In this document: in pieces, positions 47,001 to 56,629 of the stretch | Layout: the number at the start of each line of letters is the position of its first letter | How positions within the stretch are numbered: position 1 is the stretch's first letter | DNA from: Maniola hyperantus | Taxonomy: Eukaryota; Arthropoda; Insecta; Lepidoptera; Nymphalidae | NCBI RefSeq assembly: GCF_902806685.2 | Contig: NC_048563.1 | Span: forward strand, 5,570,423-5,634,422 | Reading direction: 5' to 3' | DNA: 64,000 bases | The notes under the pieces: generated by a model | Told to the model about the DNA's origin: nothing | What the model saw: only the letters and a program-made list of their open reading frames with translations | The model's database searches: none | Program-made: the position numbers and the translations under genes

Positions 47001-50000
47001 ACAGCTTACGTGACTCGCACTTGGCTGGTTTTAGTTTTTTATTATTATTCAGATACAAGTTAGCCCTTGACTGCAATCTCACTTGGTGGTAAGTGATGAT
47101 GCAGTCTAAGATGATAGCGGGCTAACCTGGAAGAGGTATGGCAGTTTTTATTAAACCCGGCAAAAACGGCATCGTACCGGAACGCTAAATCGCTTGGCGG
47201 CATGGCTTTGCCGGTAGGGTGGTAACTAGCCACGGCCGAAGCCTCCCACCAGACCAGACCTGAAATTTAGAAATTATAAAATTCCAAACCCCTGCCAGGA
47301 ATCGAACCCGGGACCTCCCACTATTAAGACCACAGCGCTCACCACTGCGCCAGGGAGGTCGTCAAAAAGAGTTAGGTAATAAAACCGAATATTCTTGACG
47401 TTGTAAGTATTTGGTACGAATGTGGATGTAAAAGGTGAGGGGAGGAAATAAAACGACTATGAATTTAAAACGGGAATTTTACGATCCTGCATAAATTAAC
47501 GACGATACCTTTTCCTACATTTGGCAAACTTCGTCGAATCTCTTTGCCATCCCTTACAATTTCTGAACTTAGAAAAAACTACCTGGCAACCAAATCTTCT
47601 TGGATTACAAGGAAAGCTGACTTCACGCACCCTTGAGAACATTATGGAGAACTCTCAGGCATGCCGGTTTCCTCACGATGTCTAGCAAGTGAGGAACGCA
47701 CGTTTTCCTTTTATAGATAACTTCGAAATGCCCGAACCGATTTGGATATATGAGGTATGGTTAGAATCCTTACATCATCCCGACATACACAGGTTATTAT
47801 TTAGATGGTATCTGTATGTTGCCATTTTGAGTTTCACGACTTGTTTTCATAGAAAAATATAATAATATAGAAATATTCTTAATAGAATTTTAAAAGGAAA
47901 AGGTGACTAACCGATCATTGTACTGATCTTTCAACGCACAGCTCAAACTACTGGACGGATCGGGCTGAAATTCGGCATGCAGATAGCTATTATAACGTAG
48001 GCATCCGCTAAGAAAGGATTTTTGAAAATTCAAACCCAGGGGGTGAAATAGGGGTTAAAATTTTGTGTTGTCCACGCGGACATAAGCTAGTTAGATAAGC
48101 ATTGACTTATATAATGTTACTTCGTATGGACAGGGCTATTGAACAAACAAAATGGCACCGACTCAGTGGTGCTTTAACATCAATGCAACCTCAGTGATGT
48201 CTGGATTTCAAACGGGTCGTTCATTAGTATCTAAGGGGCTGATTTATTTGGTTCCAAACCCGTGAATAATTTTGTTCGCTTGACCATATCTTGTCATTTA
48301 TATCGATGTAGATAAGTAAAGTACGGACTCTCTTGCCAAAGGAGCTCTGGTAGGCTGTTTAGGCATGGCTCTCTTAACGATACAATTAAAAGAGCTCTTG
48401 CCACCATAAATATTCCTGCGCTCATTGAGCCGGCAGGGATTAGTCGGGATGATGGCAAGAGACCTGATGGATTGACGCTGGTTCCCTGGGAACGGGGACG
48501 GGCGCTAATGTGGGACGCAACTTGCGTTGACACGTTGGCCCCGTGTCATATCAGGAAGACAGCATCAAGACCGGGAGCCGCAGCAGAAACAGCTGAAGAC
48601 GGCAAGCGGCGCAAGTATGCCTCTCTTATAGAGAGTTACATTTTTGTGCCGTTTGCCGTGGAGACCTGGGGCCATGGAGTCTTAGTGCTAAAACTTTTTT
48701 ACGAGACATTTCACCGCGATTAATAGCCTCATCTGGTGACAGAAGGGCTGGCTCATTTTTTGCGCAACGGATCAGCCTGGCTGTCCAGCGCGGAAATGCA
48801 GCCAGTATTCTTGGCACCATTCCACGCGGTCATGATTTATATAGTAATTAGATAAGGCTAGCTTTATGTTTTATTGTAATAATGATAAGTAATAAAATTT
48901 CAAAACAGATTTAAATTGTAAGCGGACCGTTGTAAAAAAACGGTTCGTTTAAAACTAACACAAACTTTGTATGGAGTACGAAATCCAATTATTCATATCG
49001 AAATATCCGGTATTCGTTTACAAATTGAAACTATTTGACTGTAATTGGATTTATTCATGTGGAATATAGTTACATGTTGCTATCGGAAGGTAACTTAGTT
49101 AACTGTGAATATGAAAGGATAAACTAAGTTAATAATGACATTTTAGTGCCAGCCAGATAACCTCAAAGTTGGCCTGGGTGCTGCTGTCACACTGGGAGGA
49201 CTTCCGACTTCGTCCTCCCAGTGTGACACGTAGACCACGGCGCGGCGGCGTTGTTTTAACAATGGTTGCCTGGTTGCTATTAAATGGTTGATTCTCTAAA
49301 ACCAGTCAAGTGCGACTCGAGCTTGCACACGACGTATTCCGTATATTATCGTACAAGATAAAAAAAACCGACTTCGTTACACAAACACTAAAAATTGAAA
49401 AATAATTTAATTTATTACCTACCGAATATATTATGTATACAAGAGTTAATATAGTTCCATAATAATATTTTTTGGTTCCGGTGTCAATTAGCTTTAGCTG
49501 CGCGAATCGTCTAGACTTCATATTTTTATAGGACTTTACAATGGCACCTCATTGGCACCGACCCCAAAAAATATTATTATGGAACTATATTAACTCTTGT
49601 ATACATAATATATTCGGTAATAAATTAAATTATTTTTCAATTTTTAGTGTTTGTGTAACGAAGTCGGTTTTTATTTTTTTTGTAAAAAAAATTTATTTCA
49701 CAATTTTTAGTGGCTCCATGGAACTATGACTGGTTAAAAATCTACTGTTTACTAAGCTATTACACTGATCGCGAGCAATTTACTCTTATCCGTTGAGGAG
49801 TTCCAGTATCTATCTTCGAAGATGTTCATCAGATCTTCACCAAATTGAAATGGGACCAACTTTGAAGTATACCCTTTCTAACAAAAAAAGAATTTTCAAA
49901 ATCGGTCCAGGCGTTTTCGAGTAATCGGGGAACATACATAAAAAAAAAAAAAAGATTCCGACGAATTGAGAACCTCCTCCTTTTTTGAAGTCGGTTAACA

Positions 50001-50878
50001 ATATGTTTTCTTTTAAATTTTCATAGCTGTCATTTAGAACATCGCCATCTTGGTTTTTTATTATTTTGTTGTTAAAGCGGCAAACGAAATACCACTCTGT
50101 TAAGATTTCAACTATTTATGTATTATATTCATGAAGTTTTATTATAAGTATTGATATACAGCCTGCTGACAGACAGACGGACGGCAGAGGCTACGCTAGA
50201 GCTAGAGTACGGAACCATTAACACTGCCTTTTAATTTCACAGATAATTTTACAAGTCCGCTGTGGTTTCCCGACTTGTGGTGTGTCAACTGCACACGGAA
50301 CGAAACATGGCGGCGTCGCTTTTACAATGGTCTGGTTGTTATTAAATTGTTAATTCTTTAAAACCAGTCAAGTGCGAGTCAGGCTTGCACAACGAGGGTT
50401 CAGTACCACAGTCGTTTTTTCGACATTTTCCTCAAGAGGTTTTCCTTCACCGTTAAAGCAAGTGATATTTAAATGATTCTAATCTAACTCAAGATCTGTG
50501 ATTGCCTAGTGGTTAGGACGTCCGCCTTCTAATCGGATGTAGGTTCGACCCCGGGCACGCACCTCTAACTTTTCGGAGTTATGTGCGTTTTAAATAATTA
50601 AATATCACTTGCTTTAACGGTGAAGGAAAACATCGTGAGGAAACCTGCATGCCTGAGAGTTCTCCATAATGTTCTCAAAGGTGTGTGAAGTCTACCAATC
50701 CGCACTTGGCCTGCGTGGTAGTCTATGGTCAAAACCCTTCTCACACTGAAAGGAGACCCGTACTCTGTAGTGAGCCGGCGATGGGTTGATCATGATGATA
50801 TTTTATAGATAGTATATTTCTATACTTACATATAAAAATCAATGTAATAATATATTTTCTTCTGTTAAGGTATTTCAT
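35100..50878 (-). CDS. Giant repetitive secreted protein, two exons, about 3415 residues
   Basis: Exon 1 (50878-50830) codes MKYLNRRKYIITLIFI and ends in phase 1 at donor GTAAGT. Exon 2 (45298-35100) follows acceptor CTTTCTTATTTCAG and is open for 10,199 bp to TAA. The joined codon is TGT, giving the signal peptide ending FICIIGCAA. After cleavage come Cys residues 25 and 29, an N-terminal segment to about residue 235 with C207, C216, C224 and C226, then some 3000 residues of low-complexity sequence rich in Asn, Ser, Pro, Thr, Leu, Ile and Tyr, and a C-terminal segment of about 110 residues ending in five Cys (3401, 3403, 3405, 3410, 3412; MCHCGCNRIGCQC). Internal repeats: four 63-64-residue units (about 563-797), three long imperfect blocks (about 1427-2217) and six 64-residue units (about 2917-3303). 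No family recognised. The plan, a tiny signal exon plus one huge exon, recalls fibroin heavy chain, but not the composition. Probably an extracellular structural protein (inference). Confidence 0.85.
35440..36590 (-). repeat. Six tandem 192-bp units coding 64-residue repeats
   Basis: The word TTGTCAG recurs at 35449, 35641, 35833, 36025, 36217 and 36409, an exact 192-bp period. Each unit codes a version of YLKTDNPDVSSSNLNNINER, then KNYIAQPNVLTNV, then PLNNIGANQYELAKFGTVS. The four central units are almost identical at DNA level, including silent sites, while the two outer ones differ more (for instance Cys replaced by Leu in NVLNEKVVTIP). Confidence 0.93.
38700..41070 (-). repeat. Three long imperfect repeats in the middle of the giant protein
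   Basis: Blocks share the markers DLSTNSLLPQST, FPPKEEPSTSDKQS, EPLASKVIPNENII and KIPxxYKSLP. Marker FPPK recurs near 40610, 40040 and 39140. They differ by indels and are clearly older than the short tandem arrays. Confidence 0.8.
42950..43670 (-). repeat. Four tandem 189-192-bp units near the N-terminus of the giant protein
   Basis: The word GATTAG recurs at 42974, 43166, 43355 and 43544 (spacing 192, 189, 189). Units code FVTVDNNPNQNTDNIIVLTP, SNEVIVKTPETNNIENIV and ELNGLKDKSN. This array has a period like the C-terminal one but an unrelated sequence. Confidence 0.9.
45299..46384. repeat. Intron of the giant gene: LINE remnant, Q repeat, unassigned part
   Basis: 45318-45545 is a plus-strand LINE C-terminal scrap (DRRAGSFFAQGISLAVPRGN, AASILGTIP); it starts about 20 bp from the splice acceptor. 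A LINE-tail-like segment lies at 45620-45760 and Q at 45770-45957. 45960-46384 shows no gene and contains a LINE scrap at 46345-46405. Confidence 0.7.
46385..47025 (-). mobile_element. C fragment and S1 SINE (inside the giant gene intron)
   Basis: C body at 46395-46690, then S1 in minus orientation from TCATCATCATGATCAACCCA to the A-box region CACTGGGCTACCACAGC (47008), followed by ACGTGACTCGCACTTGGC. The S1 part and this flank are repeated in inverse order at 55.7-56.1 kb. Confidence 0.8.
47033..47365 (-). mobile_element. S2 SINE, minus orientation
   Basis: Complete copy from TTCAGATACAAGTTAGCCC to GCGCCAGGGAGGTCGTC. It is absent from the otherwise matching inverted copy at 55.7-56.1 kb. 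Confidence 0.9.
47366..48299. repeat. Spacer with S1 scrap and R repeat
   Basis: 47366-47405 matches (inverted) 55705-55742. S1 scrap at 47615-47690. R repeat, minus orientation, at 47890-48095. The remaining sequence holds no gene. Confidence 0.65.
48320..48890 (+). pseudogene. LINE ORF2 C-terminal domain remnant
   Basis: Broken frames read SLNDTIKRALATINIPALIE, ISRDDGKRPDGLTLVPWERG, RALMWDATCVDTLAPCHIRK, ASRPGAAAETAEDGKRRKYA and then, after a frameshift, GSFFAQRISLAVQRGNAASI. This is the C-terminal domain of a widespread non-LTR element (pattern KRPDG...PW...WDATC). It lies in the giant gene's intron, antisense to it. Confidence 0.85.
48891..49360. other. Unassigned spacer with a 17-bp perfect hairpin
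   Basis: 48891-49184 shows nothing. 49185-49201 (TGTCACACTGGGAGGAC) pairs perfectly with 49212-49228 across a 10-base loop. A C-family stub follows at about 49300-49330. Confidence 0.55.
49361..49673. mobile_element. Fold-back element with arms of about 115 bp
   Basis: 49361-49487 and 49552-49673 are near-perfect inverted copies of each other (start AAAAACCGACTTCGTTACAC); the only clear difference is a 4-bp CCTA duplication in the left arm. The centre is about 64 bp. The terminal word AAAAACCGACTTC is shared with the fold-back at 59050-59237. Confidence 0.88.
49674..50484. repeat. Diverged repeats, no gene
   Basis: Contains the lepidopteran repeat word GAACCTCCTCCTTTTTTGAA near 49970-49995, a variant of the C/D repeat group at 50080-50215, and C and S1 scraps to 50480. 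Confidence 0.6.
50485..50802 (+). mobile_element. S1 SINE, plus orientation, near complete
   Basis: A box region GATTGCCTAGTGGTTAGGAC, B box AGGTTCGACCCC (reduced), full body and ending GGGTTGATCATGATGAT. It lies directly downstream of the first exon of the giant gene, in its intron. Confidence 0.9.
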
Positions 50879-50980
50879 ATCGGTACCAGAAAATAATGTA
50901 GTTTAGATACATTTAGCTTGAACTCTGAAAATAAAATAAGTGCAAAAATTATTATAAGCCTTTTTATAATAAAAAAAAAA
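50879..50980 (-). promoter_or_regulatory. Core promoter of the giant gene
   Basis: TATAAAAA on the minus strand (50968-50961) lies about 83 bp upstream of the ATG at 50878. A C-family repeat begins at about 50981, roughly 12 bp beyond the TATA box, so only about 100 bp of single-copy sequence separates the start codon from the repeat. Confidence 0.6.
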
Positions 50981-51398
50981 ACCGTCCAAGTGCGAGTCAG
51001 GCTCGCGCAATGAGGGTTCCGTACTACAGTCGTATTTTTTCGACATTTTGCACGATAATTCAAAAACTGTGATGCATAAAAATAAATAAAAATCTGTTTT
51101 AGAATGTACAGGTGAAGACCTTTCATATGATACCCCACTTGATATAGTCATTCACTTCGAAAGTTGAAAATACTAATTATCAGTTCATGACCACAATTTA
51201 ATTTTTTTTGTGTGATCTAACCCTTAATTCACGGTTTTCAAATTTTTCCCCAAATGTCAGCTATAAGATCTACCTACCTGCCAAATTTCATGATTCTAGG
51301 TCAACGGGAAGTACCCTGTAGGTTTCTTGACAGACAGACAGACAGACAGACAACAATAAGGGTTCCGTTTTTCTTTTTGAGGTACGGAACCCTAAAAA
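50981..51398. repeat. Complete C repeat upstream of the giant gene
   Basis: From ACCGTCCAAGTGCGAGTC to GAGGTACGGAACCCTAA, with a (CAGA)n stretch at 51330-51352. Confidence 0.88.
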
Positions 51399-52374
51399 CA
51401 CTATAATAAAAAATATTATTATATTATGGTAAAAATACTGTGTTACTCTCCAGGTCTTTAACTATATCCATGCAAAAAATCACGTCAATCCGTTGCTCCT
51501 TTGCGACGTGATTGAAGGACAAACCAACTAACCAATAAGCCAACAAACAAACACACTTTCACTTTTATAATATGGGTAGTGAGGCAGTGATTTTCAATAA
51601 AATAAAATAAAATAAAATAAAAATCTTTTTTATTCGTATAAACTTTAGATTAAATAAAAAGTGTAGTGATTAATTACTATTAACTCATTAAATTTGAGAC
51701 ATTTTAAATAATTTTATCTTTTTATCTATACTATTATATAAAGAGGTAAATGTCGTTAAGTTTGTTTGTAGGGGGTAATCTTTGAAACTACTGAACCGAT
51801 TTCAAAAATTCTTTCACCAGTAGAAAGTTACATTATTCCTGAGTGACATAGGCTATACGGGATCTTTAAAAACCTAAATCCAGCTAGTGGGATTATAATT
51901 TCGATATCTATGCTAGCCTTTATATAAGTATACTATACTATAGTATACTGAGATCATAGGTTCATTAGATCCAAAAGCATACAAAACTAAACAGATACCT
52001 ACTTACATGTTTTCCCTTATTTTTTAACAGCATATAATTTAGAGATAGATACTGAAAACTGATTATATAATGTATGATGACTCAGTCACTACTGAAATTC
52101 TATAAAATAAAATAAAAAAAATCTTTACAAAATTCTTGAACATTATATTATTTTGTAAACATTTTTTTAAAATCTGTTACCATGAAAGTTTACGCGTTCC
52201 GGTTATTATGGAATATAAAATAAAATTATCTATGGATTGGTTTAATTTGTAAATTCATAATACGCAAGAAGCGCTGATGACCGAGTGGTTAAGACTTCAA
52301 GAAGAAGCGTTCAAGGTTCGATCCCGGGCACCTATAACTTTTCAGATTTAAGTATATGAGTTAGATTTATCGTC
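51399..52374. other. Repeat scraps and AT-rich spacer, no gene
   Basis: Reverse Q fragment at 51430-51580, (AAAAT)n-like stretch at 51595-51625, Q-like short copy at 51730-51895, and a SINE head (GCGCTGATGACCGAGTGGTT, B box GGTTCGATCCC) at 52268-52350. Otherwise unassigned. Confidence 0.55.
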
Positions 52375-52925
52375 ATCATCATCATGATCACCCCATAGCC
52401 GGCTTACTAGAGAGCACGGGTCTCCTCTCAGAGTGAGAAACGTTTTGACCATAGTCTACCACGCTGGCCATGTGCGGATTGGTAGACTTCACACACCTTT
52501 TGTCTGGTGGGAGGTTTCGGCCGTGGCTAGTTACCACCCTACCGGCAAAGCCGTGCCGCCAAGCGATTTAGCGTTCCGGTACGATGCCGTGTAGAAACCA
52601 AAGGGGTATGGGTTTAATAAAAACTGCCATACCCCTTCCAGGTTAGCCCACTATCATCTTAGGCTGCATCATCACTTACCACCAGGTGAGATTGCAGTCA
52701 AGGGCTAACTTGTATCTGAATAAAAAAATAAAAAAAACCTTTGAGAACATTATGGAGAACTCTCAGGCATGCAGGTTTCCTCACGATGTTTTCCTTCACC
52801 GTTAAAGCAAGTGATATTTAATTACTTAAAACGCACATAACTCCGAAAAGTTAGAGGTGCGTGCCCGGCGTCGAACCGACATCCGATTAGAAGGCGGACG
52901 TCCTAACCACTAGGCTATGACAGCT
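52375..52925 (-). mobile_element. S1 SINE split by an S2 SINE
   Basis: Minus S1 at 52375-52502 and 52734-52925. Between them a headless S2 in plus orientation (52503-52733, GTCTGGTGGGAGGTTTCGG to CTGAATAAAAAAATAAA). ACCTTT appears on both sides, a plausible target duplication. Hence S2 moved after this S1 copy. Confidence 0.85.
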
Positions 52926-53566
52926 CTTGAGTTAGATTGTAATCTATTTATATTATAAGCATTTAAATATCACTTGCTTTAACGGTGAAGGAAAACATTT
53001 TAGCGTTTAAACTATCGTGTTATCGAGGGAGTCAATTCGCGCGATAAAGATCAGCAAGAATTACTGTCGGGAGATGATCTGCAGCTCTGTGTGTGGAAAA
53101 CGTACCTATGGTTTACCGTGGTGCGTGCTAGCTCTAAGGCTTTTTTTTTTTTTTTTTTTTTTTTTATTTGACTAACCAACAACATTTACACATACACAAG
53201 TATTTACATACAAAAGGATTTATAACTAAAGGACATATAGCATAAACGTTAACAACTGGCTAGTACATAAGATTTAGGTACAATGATGTTATGACTTTAA
53301 AAGGCACTTAAGATTGAGTTAAAACGAAACAGATTTATGTGAGAGATCTGTCTCGTTTTAACTCTGTCTTAAGTGTAAGTTAAGTCAGTCAAAGTAAGTA
53401 TCTCCGGTCTATAGATCTCACCCTAAGATGGAGCGCGCTTGCCTAGAAAATGTCTATTCAGTCTTGAGTCTTGCCTTGAAGGTACCCATGAATCAAAAGT
53501 GACTAGCGCGAGCGGTTCGAATTAGAGACCAGGAAAGAAAATCGCTTCGTACCCTACGTATCCGTT
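52926..53566. mobile_element. LINE 3' end, MITE core and spacer
   Basis: Poly(T) at about 53143-53166 and following AT-rich sequence are a minus-oriented LINE tail. 53305-53331 and 53347-53375 are inverted arms (CTTAAGATTGAGTTAAAACG / CGTTTTAACTCTGTCTTAAG), the same family as the MITE at 11027. 52985-53140 is unassigned. Confidence 0.65.
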
Positions 53567-54920
53567 TTTAGGGTTCCGTACCTCAAAAGGAAAAACGGAA
53601 CCCTTATAGGATCAGTTTTGTTGTCTGTCTGTCTGTCTGTCGGTCTGTCAAGAAACCTACAGGATACTTCCCGTTAACCTAGAATCATGAAATTTGGCAG
53701 GTAGGTAGGTCTTATAGCAGACATTCGGGGAAAAATCTGAAAACCGTGAATTTGTGGTTACATCACACAAAAATAATAAAATTGTAGTCATGAACTAATA
53801 ATTAGTATTTTCAATTATCAAAGTAAGATAACTATATCAAGTGGGGTATCCTATGAAAGGGCTTCACCTGCGGACTTAAACAGATTTTTATTTATTTTTA
53901 TGAAACATAGTTTTTGATTTATCGTGTAAAATGTCGAAAAAATGCGACTGTACTACGGAACCCTCGGTGCGCGAGCCTGACTCGCGCTTGGCCGGTTTTT
54001 CATTGCCATTTCGACCTGTCGCGTACTATACCTTCCTGCGTATGGGTGCAGACTGCAGACCTTGACGATTCATTTCTCTGTTCCACTCCACTCTGCCGGT
54101 GTGCGCTGCTCCTTACGCTTCGAAAAATAAAAAATAATTTTTCCCATTTTTCCGAGAGTGTCGTTACATCAATTATTCAAATCGCTGGGAATTAAATAAC
54201 TTTCTACAGGCAATTTTTTGTTTCAACAAATCCGATTTTCCCGCCAAAATTCCGATGTCGGGCGACCAAAGTTTGGAATCGATAGAACTTTGGACGTTTC
54301 GGATTGAAATTCCATTAAAAATTCATTGAGATGATTTTTAGGGTTCCGTACCTGAAAAGGAAAAACGCAACCCTTATAGGATCACTTTGTTGTCTGTCTG
54401 TCTGTCTGTCAAGAAACCTACAGGGTACTTCCCGTTGACCTAGAATCATGAAATTTGGCAGGTAGGTGTAGGTCTTATAGCTGACATTCGGGGAAAAATC
54501 TGAAAACCGTGAATTTGTGGTTACATCAACAAAAATAATAAAATTGTAGTCATGAACTAATAATTAGTATTTTCAATTTTCGAAGTAAGATAACTATATC
54601 AAGTGGGGTGGGGTTTCATAATATGAAAGGTCTTCATCTTTCACATGATACCCCACTTACCCGGATATCTTTAAAATAAGAGTGAATAGGCATCTTCTAG
54701 GTAAACGCGTCCCATCTTCACTTTCCATCAGGTGTGATTGTGGTCAAGCGATTACCTACCTATAATGAATTTTTAAAAAAGGTCTGTGCATTCTAAAACA
54801 GATTTTCATTTATTTTTATGCATAATTTTCGAATTATCGTGCAAAATGTCGGACAAAATACGACTGTAGTACGGAACCCTCGTTGCGCGAGCCTGACTCG
54901 CACTTGGCCGGTTTTTTTAT
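53567..54920. repeat. Two C repeats separated by an unassigned segment
   Basis: C copies at about 53567-53998 and 54336-54920; the second is interrupted at about 54650-54785 by unrelated sequence. The first ends in a stub of the GCGACAGGTCGA element (54003-54030). The segment 54120-54335 resembles 55060-55260. Confidence 0.75.
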
Positions 54921-55619
54921 CCCGGAAAATCAAAGAGTTTCCACGGGATTTAAAAAAAACATGAACTATATCGCAAGCATAGGTTTACAAAGAAGATATC
55001 CCGAATTGTTATCCTAAGAAACTCCTAACAGGATAATGCTTAAATTGCACAAACGGTTTTCCTATTTTTCCAAGGCCTTTTCAAAATACACGATCCTCGT
55101 ATCAAAATATTATTTCCCCCGGATTTCCCCAGGGCGAACTGTTGGTACATCAATTATTCAAACCTTTCAGGATTAAAAAACTTCCTATAGATAAACAATA
55201 GCCTTGTCTTTGATTCGATAAACACGAATTTTTCCCCCCGAATTCCGATGTTTAACAAAAAACCGGTAAAGTGCGAGTTAGGCTCGCGTAACGTGGGTTC
55301 CGTAATTACAGTCGTATTTTTTGACATTTTGCGCGATAAATTAAAAACTATTAGCTGCCCCGGCGAACTTCGTTCCGCCTAACAGTCGATTCAAATTTTT
55401 AAAAATTTTCTCTCTGTAAGAACCATCCTCGTACTTCAAGGAATATTATAAAAAAAAGAATTAGCGAAATCGGTTCAGCTGTTCTCGAGATTTGCGATCA
55501 GCAACACATTTAATGTTCAATTTTTATATTACTTATAGAAGATGTATAAAATATGTTTTAGAATGTACAAGTAAAGCCCTTTCATATGATACCCCACTTG
55601 GTATTTATTTATTTCTATA
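54921..55619. repeat. Unassigned sequence and C/D scraps
   Basis: Shares words with 54120-54335 (ACATCAATTATTCAAA, GAATTCCGATGT-like). C scraps at 55263-55350 and 55555-55605. No gene. Confidence 0.5.
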
Positions 55620-56095
55620 CGAATTGTAAAGCAGTAATAGCTTAGTGGTTAGGACGTCCGCCTTCTAATCGGAGCTCGGGGGTTCGATCCCGGACATTAT
55701 GATACAACGTCAAGAATATTCGGTTTTATTACCTAACTAAAAGCAGCCAAGTGCGAGTCACGTAAGCTGTGGTAGCCCAGTGATTAGGCCGTCCGCCTTC
55801 CAATCGGAGGTCGGGGGTTCGATCCCGGGCACGCACCTCTAACTTTTCGGAATTATGTGCGTTTTAATTAATTAAAATATCACTTGCTTTAACGGTGAAG
55901 GAAAACATCGTGAGGAAACCTGCATGCCTGAGAGTTCTCCATAATGTTCTCAAAGGTGTGTGAAGTCTACCAATCCGCACATGGCCAGCGTGGTAGACTA
56001 TGGCCAAAACCCTTCTCACTCGGAGAGGAGACCCGTGCTCTGATGTAGTGAGCCGGTGATGGGTTGATCATGATGATGATGATGATACGAATTGT
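55620..56095 (+). mobile_element. S1 SINE fragments and one complete S1
   Basis: S1 head at 55625-55695; then 55702-55770 with AAGAATATTCGGTTTTATTA and AGCCAAGTGCGAGTCACG; then a complete S1 at 55770-56090 ending in (ATG)n. 55702-56060 is the inverse of 46700-47400 without the S2 insertion. Confidence 0.85.
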
Positions 56096-56199
56096 ATCAA
56101 GCCATGCCTCTAAGAATTTGGAAAGGATACTAATAAACAATATTATTTTAAGTGTTTATTTTAAAACTAAGTATGTTTACATAAAATTTAAAGAAACAG

Positions 56200-56629
56200 A
56201 CCAAGCGCGAGTCGGACTCGCGCACGAAGGGTTCCGTACCATTATTTATAAAAACGGCAAAAAAAAAACATGCCTGTTGCACTCAACAGATTTTACAATA
56301 AGTAGGTATTTATTTTATTCTGTTTTTAGTATTTGTTGTTATAGCGGCAACAGAAATACAGCATCTGTGAAAATTTCAACTGTCTAACCATCACGGTTCA
56401 TGAGATACAGCCTGATGACAGACGGACAGCGGAGTCTTACTAATAGGGTTAATTTCAATTTAAATTTCAATTTATTGCAATTCCATAAACTATGTACAAG
56501 GTAGGATTATGGATACCCAGTTTGGGCGTCGCAATTTGGTCTGAACAGTAGACCTTAATAATAAGACGCATATTATTATTTATTTTCATCTGGGTCCTGT
56601 TTTACCCTTTGGGTACGGAACCCTAAATA
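56200..56629. repeat. D-type repeat (C relative) with inserted LINE tail
   Basis: From AGACCAAGCGCGAGTCGGAC to TTTGGGTACGGAACCCTAAA. At about 56450-56590 it is split by a segment with TTTCAATTTATTGCAATTCC, a LINE 3' end. That segment supplies an AATAAATAATAAT word on the minus strand that may polyadenylate the Gln/Pro-rich gene. Confidence 0.7.

Noticed and set aside
49021..49057. Alternative first exon for the giant gene (minus strand, MNKSNYSQIVSI with GTAAAC donor)
   Set aside because: The phase also fits, but the peptide is polar and gives no signal sequence, while 50878-50830 yields a clear one with a GTAAGT donor and a TATA box.
50485..50560. tRNA-like A and B boxes
   Set aside because: These and the similar boxes at 3781, 30270, 52268 and 55770 are heads of tRNA-derived SINEs followed by SINE bodies; none folds into a complete tRNA gene by eye.
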